The position numbers were made by a program, and so were the translations under genes. A stretch of 64,000 bases of DNA, from contig CAVULE010000004.1 in the NCBI GenBank assembly GCA_963742315.1, forward strand, positions 62,001-126,000, in the 5' to 3' direction. This document shows, piece after piece, positions 9,192-17,756 of the stretch (the stretch's first letter is position 1; each line of letters opens with the position of its first letter). This DNA is from AV69 sp963742315 (GTDB taxonomy: Bacteria > Verrucomicrobiota > Verrucomicrobiia > Chthoniobacterales > UBA10450). The notes beneath the pieces were generated by a model. That model was not told the origin of the DNA. It worked only from the letters and a program-made list of their open reading frames with translations, and ran no database searches.

Positions 9192-9306
9192 AAACTGGTG
9201 GCGTATTTCTTCCAATTGGTTGCTCGACTTAAAATAGCACTTGCCCCCGACCGATGCGGAAAGGGCTGGGCTACCCAGCTACTTCAAAAAGCAGCTGCCC
9301 TGCGGG

Positions 9307-9337
9307 TGCATTTTTCGCCTGGGCGGCGAAAAATGCA
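9307..9337 (+). promoter_or_regulatory. perfect 13-bp hairpin covering a start codon
   Basis: TGCATTTTTCGCC and GGCGAAAAATGCA pair perfectly around a five-base loop. The ATG chosen for the phosphodiester glycosidase-like gene (9333-9335) lies inside the right arm. In RNA this would hide the start codon. It may be a translational control element, or a repeat remnant with the true start slightly downstream (GTG at 9339 or 9345). Confidence 0.45.
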
Positions 9338-10085
9338 GGTGAGCGTGGCATTTCTCTTCCTGGCGCTCGCGACATTCGCTCCTGCGCAGTGGATCGAAAA
9401 GAATTCGGGCGACGAAAGTTCATTCGACGGCCGTGTTGTTCATCGACATGTCGATCTTGCGGAAACTCAAACGGACAACCGCGCGATGGTCGATCTTGCG
9501 CTTTTCTCCGCCAAATCGAGCAAGCTGCGCGTGATCGATAATGCAGATGGCGTCACTCTATCTGACGCGGTGCAACGTACGAATTGCATTGCCGGAATCA
9601 ACGGCGGCTATTTTGATCCAAACTTTGCACCGCTTGGCCTGCGCGTCATTAATGGAAAAGTCACCTCGCGATTGACGCGCGGCCGATTGATGAGCGGCGT
9701 GCTCGCTTCCGACAACGCCATCCACATTTTCCGAGTCGGTGAATTCTCCCTCCGCCGAAAACCGAACGCCGCCATCGAATGCGGCCCATTCCTTGTTGAT
9801 TTTGCAAAACCGGTTCGCGGTTTGGAAGCGATGCGCGCCGCCCGCCGGACCTTCGCCGCGACCGGTTCCGGCGATCGCGCTGCCTTGGGATTTTGTTCTG
9901 ACGCCACTCTGGCCGATCTCGCGAGAATTTTGGCAACGCCGCTAGGCGATTTCAAAATCCAGCGCGCCCTCAATCTCGATGGCGGTTCATCGAGCGCGTT
10001 TTGGTTTCGAAAAAATGATGGCAGCGCATTTTCAATCGGCGAGGAGAAGACGGTGCGCGATTTTGTAGGAGTTACTGCACGGTAA
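9333..10085 (+). CDS. Phosphodiester glycosidase (NAGPA)-like exported protein
   Basis: The frame is open from 9075, but the upstream part overlaps the cyclase gene and has no signal peptide. The ATG at 9333 yields a 250-residue protein beginning MQVSVAFLFLALATFAPAQW, a convincing signal peptide. The body carries the family's landmarks: CIAGINGGYFDPNFAPLGL near the N-terminal third and RALNLDGGSSSAFWF near the C-terminus. This domain (DUF2233/NAGPA) is found in phosphodiester alpha-N-acetylglucosaminidase and in bacterial proteins acting on exopolysaccharide or cell-wall sugars. The substrate here is unknown. The start codon sits in a strong hairpin. Confidence 0.8.
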   Translation: MQVSVAFLFLALATFAPAQWIEKNSGDESSFDGRVVHRHVDLAETQTDNRAMVDLALFSAKSSKLRVIDNADGVTLSDAVQRTNCIAGINGGYFDPNFAPLGLRVINGKVTSRLTRGRLMSGVLASDNAIHIFRVGEFSLRRKPNAAIECGPFLVDFAKPVRGLEAMRAARRTFAATGSGDRAALGFCSDATLADLARILATPLGDFKIQRALNLDGGSSSAFWFRKNDGSAFSIGEEKTVRDFVGVTAR

Positions 10086-10089
10086 CGCC

Positions 10090-10204
10090 GTCATCCCGAG
10101 CGAATGCGAGGGGCTGCTCATAGGGTCGTGGATCACACAAACGAGCTTGTGTGTCTCCAGCTCCGAATGTGAGGTCCCTCGCCGTCTCCGCGGCTCGGGA
10201 TGAC
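10090..10204. repeat. dispersed palindromic element, family A variant B, copy 1
   Basis: The outer arms are those of family A (GTCATCCCGAGCGAATGCG on the left, GCGGCTCGGGATGACA on the right). The centre is different: CACACAAACGAGCTTGTGTG forms its own hairpin. The same design recurs at 53217. It occupies the gap between the NAGPA-like gene and the FAH-family gene. Confidence 0.8.
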
Positions 10205-10270
10205 AAACTATTGCAGCCTGCCGGCAAATTCATTCGGCAACCGACGCGGGTGCCCTACAATAAAAGAAAG

Positions 10271-11044
10271 ATGCGAACATTCGGCGCGTTTTCGGCAAAA
10301 GGCGGCAAGCCATTTTATGGGGAGTTAATCGGCGACGACGAGGTGAGCGTGTTGGAACGGCCCTTTTGGCTGAGTATTGAACCAACCGGCGAAAAAATCG
10401 GCCGACGCGATCTCGAAATCGGCGTTCCAGTTTCGCCATCGAAGTTAATCGCGGTGGGATTGAATTACGCGGAGCACATCGCAGAGATGAAGCGGACGCC
10501 GCTGGGCACGCCGCTAATCTGGTTCAAGGCGCCGACTTCTCTGCTTGCGCACAAACAGGACATCGAGATCGCGTTTCCAGAGCATCAGACGGATTTTGAA
10601 ACCGAGCTGGTCGTCGTCATTGGCGCGCGCGCGAAAAATGTCATCGTCGAGCAGGCGCGTGATTTTATTTTTGGCTACAGCGTCGGCGAAGACATCAGTG
10701 ATCGCGATTTGCAGAAATCCGAGAAACAATTCAGCCGCTGTAAATCGTTCGACACCTACACCCCGATCGGACCATTCGTCTATTCGAGTGTCGAAGTGGC
10801 CGATCTTGAAATCACCCTCCGGCAAAATGGCGATGTGAAACAGCGTGCCCGCACCAGCCAGATGATTTATTCCGTCGCCGACATCGTCTCCTTTGCCAGC
10901 CAAAATTTAACGCTTTTGCCCGGCGACGTCATTTTGACCGGCACACCCTCGGGAGTTGGCCCAATTCGCGCCGGCGATGAACTGGAAGCGCGTATCGGCG
11001 ACTGGCCGGCATTGCTCAATCGCGTGCGCAATGCCGGTAGCTGA
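10271..11044 (+). CDS. Fumarylacetoacetate hydrolase family protein
   Basis: The 257-residue protein belongs to the FAH superfamily, which contains acylpyruvate hydrolases, 2-keto-4-pentenoate hydratases and oxaloacetate decarboxylases. Landmarks are KLIAVGLNYAEHIAEM (about residue 58), IWFKAPTSLLAHKQDI, the metal-binding acid cluster DFETELVVVIG, FGYSVGEDISDRDLQ and VILTGTPSGVGPI near the C-terminus. The frame extends upstream to 10151, but that part runs through a dispersed repeat, so the ATG at 10271 is preferred. The exact substrate cannot be decided. It is monocistronic: an AT-rich inverted repeat (11049-11074) follows it. Confidence 0.88.
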   Translation: MRTFGAFSAKGGKPFYGELIGDDEVSVLERPFWLSIEPTGEKIGRRDLEIGVPVSPSKLIAVGLNYAEHIAEMKRTPLGTPLIWFKAPTSLLAHKQDIEIAFPEHQTDFETELVVVIGARAKNVIVEQARDFIFGYSVGEDISDRDLQKSEKQFSRCKSFDTYTPIGPFVYSSVEVADLEITLRQNGDVKQRARTSQMIYSVADIVSFASQNLTLLPGDVILTGTPSGVGPIRAGDELEARIGDWPALLNRVRNAGS

Positions 11045-11048
11045 ACGG

Positions 11049-11075
11049 AAAAATCTGTGTAGAAAAAGATTTTTT
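11049..11075 (+). terminator. weak A/T-rich inverted repeat with T run
   Basis: AAAAATCT and AGATTTTT form a stem around a ten-base loop and the run of T residues continues to 11075, just after the FAH-family stop codon. The stem has little GC, so termination strength is doubtful. Confidence 0.35.
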
Positions 11076-11081
11076 GCGCGC

Positions 11082-11110
11082 TTGCACTACATCCTGCGCG
11101 CCTGGATAAT
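11082..11110 (+). promoter_or_regulatory. candidate sigma70-type promoter for the exbB operon
   Basis: TTGCAC and GATAAT are separated by 17 bases and lie about 130 bases before exbB. The -10 box matches the consensus at five of six positions, the -35 at three. Downstream, GACGCA, seven bases, TGCGTC (11121-11139) could form a small leader hairpin. Confidence 0.4.
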
Positions 11111-11236
11111 TCGATAGTAAGACGCAGGTAATTTGCGTCCCAACGTGTTATGAAAAGTTTTGCTGGACTCCTGGCAACTTCGTTTGGGATAAGTAGAACC
11201 CTTCATCGCAAAGGCCGGTCTCAATCTCTAAAGCTT

Positions 11237-12280
11237 ATGAAAACATTCCTGACTGTTTCTGTGTTCGCCGCTATCGCCGCTATTACATTTCATGCGGCCG
11301 CTCAAACTCCGCCGCCGCCGCCCCCGCCGCCACCAGCTGCGGCAACCACCCCGGCCCTGCCGCCACCTCCGGGTGTGGCCACATCACCGGGCGCTCCTGG
11401 TGCCGTGCCGCCACCTCCAGGTCTGGCCACCTCACCGGGCGCTCCCGGCGTGATGCCATCGCCCGCGACCGGCGTCCCTGGCGCGCCGGCGACCTCACCG
11501 GCCGCACCCGGCGCAATGCCGAGTCCGGTCGTCTCCGCAACTTTGAGCGCAGCCGCTTCGCCCGGCGCTAGCGCCGCCGCGTCCCCTGCGCAGCCGGTGA
11601 AATCAGGCTGGACAAATTTTCTGATCGATAACTTCCAAAAAGGCGGCCCGATCATGTGGCCGATCTTGATCGTGTCGGTCATCGCGGTGGCGGTCGTGCT
11701 TGAGCGAGCTTTTTGGTGGACCGGCCGGTGGATGCGCCGCGATCCGAAACGGATCGAGAAAGTTTTTACGGCAATTGAAACGGGCGACGTTACGGAGGCT
11801 TCGCGCTTGTCCCGCGGTTCACGCGATCCGGTGTTGCGAATGATGTGGAACGGGCTGAATCACCAGCACGCGTCGCTACAAGGCGCGTTGCAGGTCGCCG
11901 CCGGTATCGAAATCAAACGTGCAGGCCGTTTCCTCGTTGTAATGGACACGCTGGTAACCCTGGCCCCTTTGCTCGGTCTGTTGGGCACCATCACCGGGCT
12001 GATCCGTTCCTTCAGCTTCCTGGGGAACGAAGAGCTGGCCGTGCAAGCAGTCACCGGCGGTATTGCGGAAGCGCTCATCGCCACTGCCTGCGGTCTCGGC
12101 ATCGCGATCTTCTCGCTGATTCCCTTTAACTTTTTCACCTCGCGCGTGTCTAACTTAGAGTTCGAATTGCAAACCGCTGCGACCAACCTGGAAGTTATGC
12201 TCGAAGCCCAAACCAAAGCGCGGGAAGGGGTGGGGATCGAAACGAGTACGCCTTCCTCGGCGACCCGCTCGTCAATCTAG
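11237..12280 (+). CDS. exbB: ExbB/TolQ/MotA-family proton channel subunit with Pro-rich N-terminus
   Basis: ExbB forms the pentameric inner-membrane channel that, with ExbD, couples proton flow to TonB movement. The ATG at 11237 gives 347 residues beginning MKTFLTVSVFAAIAAITFHAAAQ, a signal peptide. A roughly 100-residue Pro/Ala/Gly-rich linker follows (nine consecutive prolines near its start). The channel domain begins at GGPIMWPILIVSVIAVAVVLERAF (in the text, the first membrane helix near residue 140). The ExbB core TLAPLLGLLGTITGLIRSF and a final helix follow. An ATG at 11150 is in frame but would bury the signal peptide. It heads the operon exbB-exbD-tonB-exbD-tonB. Confidence 0.9.
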   Translation: MKTFLTVSVFAAIAAITFHAAAQTPPPPPPPPPAAATTPALPPPPGVATSPGAPGAVPPPPGLATSPGAPGVMPSPATGVPGAPATSPAAPGAMPSPVVSATLSAAASPGASAAASPAQPVKSGWTNFLIDNFQKGGPIMWPILIVSVIAVAVVLERAFWWTGRWMRRDPKRIEKVFTAIETGDVTEASRLSRGSRDPVLRMMWNGLNHQHASLQGALQVAAGIEIKRAGRFLVVMDTLVTLAPLLGLLGTITGLIRSFSFLGNEELAVQAVTGGIAEALIATACGLGIAIFSLIPFNFFTSRVSNLEFELQTAATNLEVMLEAQTKAREGVGIETSTPSSATRSSI

Positions 12281-12289
12281 GAGTTGCCA

Positions 12290-12736
12290 ATGCGCGTCAG
12301 CTCACCCATTCCCCACAAAAAAGCGCGCATTGAGATCATTCCCTTGATCGACATCATGTTCTTTCTCCTGGCCAGCTTCATGATGGTGAGCTTGAGCCAG
12401 GTGCACATGAAGGGGATCAAGGTGACTTTGCCGACTGGAGCCTCGGGCGAAACTCAATCAAAGCGCGATTACATCAGCGTCTCTGTCGACGTCAATGGCA
12501 CGCCGTATTTCGACAAAAAGCCGGTCTCTTACGAAGAGCTGACTGCGATATTGGGAAAAGTTCATCAGGAAAACCCGGACGCGAAGGTGTTCGTGCGGGG
12601 GGATCGGGACACCGTGCACGGCAATATCATTCGCGTGCTCGATATTTTGCGCTCGCAAGGTTTTTACAAAATCGCATTTGAAATCAAAAGCCAGGCAGCG
12701 GCGGGAGTGCCGTCGGCCGGCACGGGGCAGCCATAG
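12290..12736 (+). CDS. exbD: ExbD/TolR biopolymer transport protein, first copy
   Basis: ExbD sits in the ExbB pore with one membrane helix and a periplasmic domain. The helix here, IIPLIDIMFFLLASFMMVSL, contains the essential Asp in PLID. The ATG at 12290 is chosen because AGGAG lies six bases upstream (12279-12283); the in-frame TTG at 12284 is too close to that site. It follows exbB by nine bases. The N-terminal 45 residues are nearly the same as those of the second exbD at 13407, while the periplasmic parts differ, which points to duplication of an exbD-tonB unit. Confidence 0.93.
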   Translation: MRVSSPIPHKKARIEIIPLIDIMFFLLASFMMVSLSQVHMKGIKVTLPTGASGETQSKRDYISVSVDVNGTPYFDKKPVSYEELTAILGKVHQENPDAKVFVRGDRDTVHGNIIRVLDILRSQGFYKIAFEIKSQAAAGVPSAGTGQP

Positions 12737-12743
12737 GTAACCA

Positions 12744-13385
12744 ATGAAAGACAAAGGCCCAGGCCCGCTCTTATTCAAACCCGCTCCGAAGTGGCAGGTG
12801 CTCTCTGCCTTAGGCGGAGCTTTACTCGTGCATGGAATCGCGGTTGCACTTGCCTTCCACAAAGAACCGCCGCCAGTCGATACCTCCGATATCCCGACGG
12901 CCACCATCGAGGCTACGCTCGACCAGCCGCCTGCTGATGAGCCAACGCCGCCACCGGAAGACATTCCTGTTCCAGAAGCGCCGCCGCCGCCGGAAATCCA
13001 ACCCGAATTCCACGAAGAACAAACGCCCCCACCACAAAAGAATAAGCAAAAGGCTCAACCGATTAAGGCTCCTCAGGTGGCGGGCCCGCCTAGACCGCCA
13101 GGGATGATGACGGCCTCACAGGCGAAAGCCAGCGCCATCAGCGCTCCACGGCCGGACTATCCCTACGAAGCGCGTAGTCGGAAAATTACCGGCAGCGGCG
13201 TCTGCGTTGTTACCGTTGATCCCGGAAGCGGAAGTGTCACCGACGCTACCATGGCCCAGAGTATAGGGAACCCGATCCTGGACAACGCGGCCGTGAGTGC
13301 GTTTAGACGCTGGCGATTTAAACCAGGCACAGTTTCCAAGGTTAAAATACCAATCACGTTCACCATGACTGGCGCGTCCTATTAG
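12744..13385 (+). CDS. tonB: TonB-like energy transducer, first copy
   Basis: TonB spans the periplasm and passes energy from ExbB-ExbD to outer-membrane receptors. This 213-residue protein has a short basic N-terminus, one membrane helix (VLSALGGALLVHGIAVALAF, residues about 19-38), a Pro-rich periplasmic spacer (PPPEDIPVPEAPPPPEIQ) and a C-terminal TonB domain with PDYPYEARSRKITGSGVC and FRRWRFKPGT. The His in the helix is typical of TonB. It lies seven bases after exbD and is closely matched by a second tonB at 13960. Confidence 0.9.
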   Translation: MKDKGPGPLLFKPAPKWQVLSALGGALLVHGIAVALAFHKEPPPVDTSDIPTATIEATLDQPPADEPTPPPEDIPVPEAPPPPEIQPEFHEEQTPPPQKNKQKAQPIKAPQVAGPPRPPGMMTASQAKASAISAPRPDYPYEARSRKITGSGVCVVTVDPGSGSVTDATMAQSIGNPILDNAAVSAFRRWRFKPGTVSKVKIPITFTMTGASY

Positions 13386-13406
13386 CCGGCGAAAGATGTC
13401 TTAACT

Positions 13407-13829
13407 ATGCGTGTCGCTTCACCGATCCCAAAAAAGCGGGCGCGGATCGAAATCATCCCGCTCATTGACATCATGTTCTTTCTTCTTGCCAGTTTCATGA
13501 TGGTGAGTCTGAGCCAGACCCACATGAAAGGGATTAAGGTAAATCTGCCCGCTCAAGGCGCGCCCCCGACTACGGTTACGAAAGATTACGTCGCGATCCG
13601 CGTCTCACCCGGCAACACGATTTTCTTCGATGGGCAGTTTGTCCAGGATGATCAGGTTTTGCCGCGGCTGTTTCAACTGCACTCCGCCAATCCGAATATC
13701 AAGGTCTCGATCAGTGCCGAAATGATGTCGACCCATGGCGACGTCATCGCACTGCTGGATAAAGTCCGCCAGGTCGGCATCCAAAAAGTCGGATATCAGA
13801 TCCGCGCCGCGCCGCCGACGACTCGTTAG
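13407..13829 (+). CDS. exbD: ExbD/TolR biopolymer transport protein, second copy
   Basis: This 140-residue paralogue repeats the N-terminal pattern of the first ExbD almost exactly (IIPLIDIMFFLLASFMMVSL, HMKGIKVNLP), including the key Asp, but its periplasmic domain has diverged. It starts 21 bases after the first tonB and is in the same operon. Two ExbD proteins and two TonB proteins sharing one ExbB suggests that alternative transducers serve different receptors, which is an inference. Confidence 0.93.
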   Translation: MRVASPIPKKRARIEIIPLIDIMFFLLASFMMVSLSQTHMKGIKVNLPAQGAPPTTVTKDYVAIRVSPGNTIFFDGQFVQDDQVLPRLFQLHSANPNIKVSISAEMMSTHGDVIALLDKVRQVGIQKVGYQIRAAPPTTR

Positions 13830-13959
13830 TAATCATTGTGGCATCGGCCATCTTGCCGATGATCTGAACCGCACTGGCAGCTTATGGGCTGGAAAGCCCA
13901 TGCGACGTTTTCTCCTAAGATTTCTCGGACTGGCGTGTTTGATCTCACAAGGATGTGTG

Positions 13960-14562
13960 ATGACAAACAACGCGCTCACCTACCGAAGGCCGTCGAAATG
14001 GCCGATCGCCGCGGCGCTGACCGCGGCAGTTCTGATTCACTTGTCCGCAGTGGCAATCGCCTTCCATCAGGAATCACTGGCCATACTACCAGCTGCGACA
14101 GATCCTACGATCATCGGAGTTTACTTCGCTGACACTGCGCCGACTCCTCCAGATCCGGATATTTCCGTTCCGCCGCCCGGACCGGTTCCGGCAGCCGATT
14201 TCATCGAACCTGAGGAAGCTCGTGGCGTGATCAAAACGCAGCGGACCCTCGCTCCCAGTGGGCCATCCGGGCAAACACGGGTAGCGGCAGTGGGAAATGC
14301 GAAGGCGTTCGTGCTTAACGCGCCGCAGCCGGATTACCCATACGAAGCGCGCAGCCGCCATATTACCGGGAGCGGCATCGCCGTGATCACTGTGGATCCC
14401 AATAGCGGGCTGGCCGTGGATGCCATGATGGAGCAAAGCATCGGTAATCGCATTTTGGATAACTCCACCGTTTCCGCTTTCCGCCGCTGGCGTTTCAAAC
14501 CAGGAACACCCCGGCGGGTTCGCATCCCGATCACTTTCGTGCTAACCGGCGCGCAGTATTAA
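13960..14562 (+). CDS. tonB: TonB-like energy transducer, second copy
   Basis: The frame is open from 13735, but that overlaps exbD. The ATG at 13960 is preferred because AAGGA lies six bases upstream and because it gives the same layout as the first TonB: a short cytoplasmic stretch (MTNNALTYRRPSKW), one membrane helix (PIAAALTAAVLIHLSAVAIAF) and a shorter Pro-rich spacer. The TonB domain follows, with PDYPYEARSRHITGSG and FRRWRFKPGT. The 200-residue protein lacks the long Pro-rich spacer of the first copy. Its 3' end overlaps the convergent rdgB by 32 bases. Confidence 0.88.
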   Translation: MTNNALTYRRPSKWPIAAALTAAVLIHLSAVAIAFHQESLAILPAATDPTIIGVYFADTAPTPPDPDISVPPPGPVPAADFIEPEEARGVIKTQRTLAPSGPSGQTRVAAVGNAKAFVLNAPQPDYPYEARSRHITGSGIAVITVDPNSGLAVDAMMEQSIGNRILDNSTVSAFRRWRFKPGTPRRVRIPITFVLTGAQY

Positions 14563-15130
14563 AATACCGAACGAGCTCGGCCACCGCTTTCGCGCGATGA
14601 CTGACGGCGTTTTTCGTCTCGGACGATAATTCCGCGAACGTCTCTTCAAATCCTTCTGGAATGAAGATCGGATCATAACCGAATCCATTTTCGCCGCGCG
14701 GAGATTTCGTGATCGTCCCAGCTACTTCGCCCGCGACCGTTGCCAGCAATTTCCCATTTTTTGCCAGTGCGATGACGCAGCGGAACCGCGCCGACCGTTT
14801 CGTCGCGCCTTGCACTTCGCGCAACAGTTTCTCCACATTGCGCTGATCGCTCGCGTTTTCTCCGCCATAGCGGGCGGAGAAAACTCCTGGTGCGCCATTC
14901 AGCGCGTCCACTTCGAGTCCGGAATCGTCCGCGATCACCATTTCATGCGGAAAAATTTTGGAGATGGCGATCGCTTTGATCACTGCGTTATCTTCAAAGG
15001 CGCGCCCGGTCTCACGGATTTCGGGCAGATGGCGCGGGCGCGTCAGGTCTCGGAGCGTAAAATTCGGGCCGAGCAGTTGCGTAAATTCGCGCGTCTTGTG
15101 TTGGTTGCGCGTTGCCAGGAGCAAATTCAT
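14531..15130 (-). CDS. rdgB: RdgB/HAM1 family dITP/XTP pyrophosphatase
   Basis: The enzyme hydrolyses non-canonical purine triphosphates (dITP, dXTP) to monophosphates and so keeps them out of DNA. The protein starts MNLLLATRNQHKTREF, the usual family N-terminus, and carries ETGRAFEDNAVIKA, ADDSGLEVDALNGAPGVFSARYG and GENGFGYDPIFIP in the right order. I prefer the ATG at 15130 (199 residues). An upstream in-frame ATG at 15151 lies inside a family A repeat and would add seven unconserved residues. The gene is convergent with tonB2 and divergent from leuS. Confidence 0.95.
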   Translation of the reverse strand: MNLLLATRNQHKTREFTQLLGPNFTLRDLTRPRHLPEIRETGRAFEDNAVIKAIAISKIFPHEMVIADDSGLEVDALNGAPGVFSARYGGENASDQRNVEKLLREVQGATKRSARFRCVIALAKNGKLLATVAGEVAGTITKSPRGENGFGYDPIFIPEGFEETFAELSSETKNAVSHRAKAVAELVRYFNTARRLARK

Positions 15131-15147
15131 CGCGCTCAAATTCGCGG

Positions 15148-15175
15148 TCATCCCTCGACTTCGCTCGGGATGACA
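15148..15175. repeat. dispersed palindromic element, family A, half copy
   Basis: Only the right arm is present: ATCCCTCGACTTCGCTCGGG followed by ATGACA. It lies between divergent rdgB and leuS and supplies an alternative ATG to rdgB. Confidence 0.75.
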
Positions 15176-15191
15176 ATAATCTCAATCTCAC

Positions 15192-17741
15192 ATGAGCGCG
15201 CGCCGCAAACCTTATCCCTTCGATCGGTTCGAGCCGAAGTGGCAGCGCTTTTGGGATGAACGCCGGACATTTCACACCCCCAATCCGGGCAAGAAAAACT
15301 TCGATGGTTCCAAGCCAAAGTTCTACGTCCTCGACATGTTCCCTTATCCGAGCGGCGCGGGGCTGCACGTCGGGCATCCCGAAGGTTACACCGCGACTGA
15401 CATTGTGGCGCGCTACAAACGCATGCGCGGCTGCAACGTCCTTCATCCGATGGGTTGGGACGCATTCGGCCTGCCGGCGGAACAATATGCGATCAAGTCG
15501 GGTCAACATCCCGCCATCACCACGCGCGAGAACATCGCCAAGTTTAAGACACAGTTAAAGCGCATCGGTTTCTCCTACGATTGGTCGCGCGAAATCAGCA
15601 CAGCCGATCCCAAATTCTATCGCTGGACGCAGTGGATTTTTCTCCAGATTTACAATTCCTGGTTCAACCCCGAGACGAAAAAGGCCGAGCCAATTTCGAC
15701 TTTTCGCGGCGACGATCCGGATAGCGTTCGACTGGCTTACGTCGCGGAAGTTCCAGTGAACTGGTGTCCCGATCTCGGCACCGTTCTTGCGAATGAAGAA
15801 GTGATTGATGGTAAGAGCGAGGTCGGCGGTTTTCCAGTCGTTAGGCGACCGATGCGCCAATGGATGTTGCGCATCACCGCCTTCGCCGATCGGTTACTCC
15901 ACGAACTCGAAGGGCTCGACTGGCCGGCGGGAATTAAGTTGCTGCAGCGAAATTGGATCGGAAAAAGCGAAGGCGCGGAAATCGATTTCAAGATCGACAA
16001 GCACGAACAAAAAATACGGGTGTTTACAACACGGCCGGACACGCTTTATGGCGGAACGTTCCTGGTGCTCGCGCCGGAACATCCACTTATCGATCTCATC
16101 GTGACCGAGGAACAGTGGCCGGCGATCCGCGAATATCGCGAGAAGACCGCGCGCAAAAGCGAGCTTGAACGAGCGGAACTTACGAAGGAAAAGACCGGCG
16201 TTTTTACCGGCGCTCACGCCATTAATCCAGCGAACGAACAGAAGATCCCGATCTGGATCGCTGATTATGTGCTGCTCGGCTATGGCACCGGCGCGATTGG
16301 CGGAGTGCCGGCTCACGACGAACGTGATTTGGAATTCGCGAAGAAATTCGATCTACCGATTGTCGAGGTTGTTCAGCCACTCGGCAACGAGCCGGCGTTT
16401 GGATTTGTCGGCGAAGGAATCGCCATTAATTCGCCAATCATCAATGGCCTGACGACGGCGGAAGCGAAAAAGAAAATCACGAAGTGGCTGGAGGAACGGG
16501 GTCAGGGCAAGGGCGCGGTCAATTACAAATTGCGGGACTGGCTTTTTTCGCGCCAGCGTTATTGGGGCGAACCGTTTCCGATCTTCTGGGAAAATGGCAA
16601 ACATCACTCGTTAAACGAAAGCGAATTGCCGCTCGTTCCGCCGGAACTTGAAGATTACAAACCGACCGGCACCGGCGAACCGCCACTGGCGAAAGCGAAA
16701 GATTGGATTCGCTACTCCGACAAAGCGATGCGCGAGACCAACACCATGCCGCAATGGGCCGGTTCCTGTTGGTATTACCTGCGTTTCTGCGATCCGGCTA
16801 ATGAGTCGCGGTTCGTCGGAGAAGAGGCCGAACGCTATTGGATGGGCGGAAAACAGGCGGGCGGGGTCGATCTTTATGTTGGCGGGACGGAGCACGCCGT
16901 GCTGCACCTTTTATATGCACGCTTTTGGCACAAGGTGCTTTTTGATCTCGGCCACGTTTCGAAACCGGAGCCGTTCCAGCGTCTGGTGAACCAGGGAGTA
17001 ATCCTGGGCGAAGACAACCGCAAAATGTCGAAGCGTTGGGGCAATGTCATCGATCCACTCGATGTCATCGCCGATTACGGCGCGGACGCCTTTCGCTGCT
17101 ACGAAATGTTCATGGGCCCGCTCGAGCAGATGAAGCCGTGGAGCATGAAAGGGGTGGAAGGCCTCTCGCGTTTTCTCGCCCGCGTCTGGCGTTTGCTCAT
17201 GGACGAAAATCAGGCCGGCGGATGGCAGTTATCACCGCGGGTGCAGGATGTGGCGCCCGAGAAATCGCAGCGAAAAATCCTGCACGCCACGATTAAGAAA
17301 GTGACCGAAGACATCGAATCTCTCTCTTTCAACACCGCCATTTCGCAAATGATGGTTTTTGTCAATGCTTTCATCAACGCGTCGTCCGTTCCGGTTTCTG
17401 CAATACGAACGTTCTTGATTTTGCTCAGCCCATTCGCCCCGCACATCGCATCAGAGCTGTGGGAAAAAATGCGCGAGAAATTCGCCGTTACGCCCGCTGA
17501 CCTGACCGATCAATCTTGGCCGGAACATGACGAAGGACTGCTCGTGGAAGACGAGGTCGAGATCATCGTGCAGGTAAACGGCAAAGTGCGCGATAGGTTC
17601 CGCGCCCCGCTTGGGGCAAATGAAGAGGAATTGAATGCAACCGCGCTGGGGTTGCCGAAAATGCGGGAACTGCTCGCCGGCAAACAAATCGCGAAGGTCG
17701 TGGTTGTTCCGAACAAGCTTGTCAACCTCGTGACGAATTAG
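15192..17741 (+). CDS. leuS: Leucyl-tRNA synthetase
   Basis: LeuS charges tRNA-Leu with leucine. The 849-residue class I synthetase is of normal length. The HIGH-type signature is HVGH at residues 59-62 within YPSGAGLHVGHPEGY. The large CP1 editing insertion follows (TTRPDTLYGGTFLVLAPEHP, GVPAHDERDLEFA), and the KMSKS-type loop is KMSKR at 611-615. The C-terminal anticodon-binding and VNGKVRDR tail are present. It starts 17 bases after a half repeat and is followed closely by mscL (15 bases), so the two may be cotranscribed. Confidence 0.98.
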   Translation: MSARRKPYPFDRFEPKWQRFWDERRTFHTPNPGKKNFDGSKPKFYVLDMFPYPSGAGLHVGHPEGYTATDIVARYKRMRGCNVLHPMGWDAFGLPAEQYAIKSGQHPAITTRENIAKFKTQLKRIGFSYDWSREISTADPKFYRWTQWIFLQIYNSWFNPETKKAEPISTFRGDDPDSVRLAYVAEVPVNWCPDLGTVLANEEVIDGKSEVGGFPVVRRPMRQWMLRITAFADRLLHELEGLDWPAGIKLLQRNWIGKSEGAEIDFKIDKHEQKIRVFTTRPDTLYGGTFLVLAPEHPLIDLIVTEEQWPAIREYREKTARKSELERAELTKEKTGVFTGAHAINPANEQKIPIWIADYVLLGYGTGAIGGVPAHDERDLEFAKKFDLPIVEVVQPLGNEPAFGFVGEGIAINSPIINGLTTAEAKKKITKWLEERGQGKGAVNYKLRDWLFSRQRYWGEPFPIFWENGKHHSLNESELPLVPPELEDYKPTGTGEPPLAKAKDWIRYSDKAMRETNTMPQWAGSCWYYLRFCDPANESRFVGEEAERYWMGGKQAGGVDLYVGGTEHAVLHLLYARFWHKVLFDLGHVSKPEPFQRLVNQGVILGEDNRKMSKRWGNVIDPLDVIADYGADAFRCYEMFMGPLEQMKPWSMKGVEGLSRFLARVWRLLMDENQAGGWQLSPRVQDVAPEKSQRKILHATIKKVTEDIESLSFNTAISQMMVFVNAFINASSVPVSAIRTFLILLSPFAPHIASELWEKMREKFAVTPADLTDQSWPEHDEGLLVEDEVEIIVQVNGKVRDRFRAPLGANEEELNATALGLPKMRELLAGKQIAKVVVVPNKLVNLVTN

Positions 17742-17756
17742 CTATTTGAATACTCC

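Noticed and set aside
9075..9332. Longer N-terminus for the NAGPA-like gene from 9075
   Set aside because: It overlaps the cyclase gene, lacks homology and would hide a clear signal peptide that starts at 9333.
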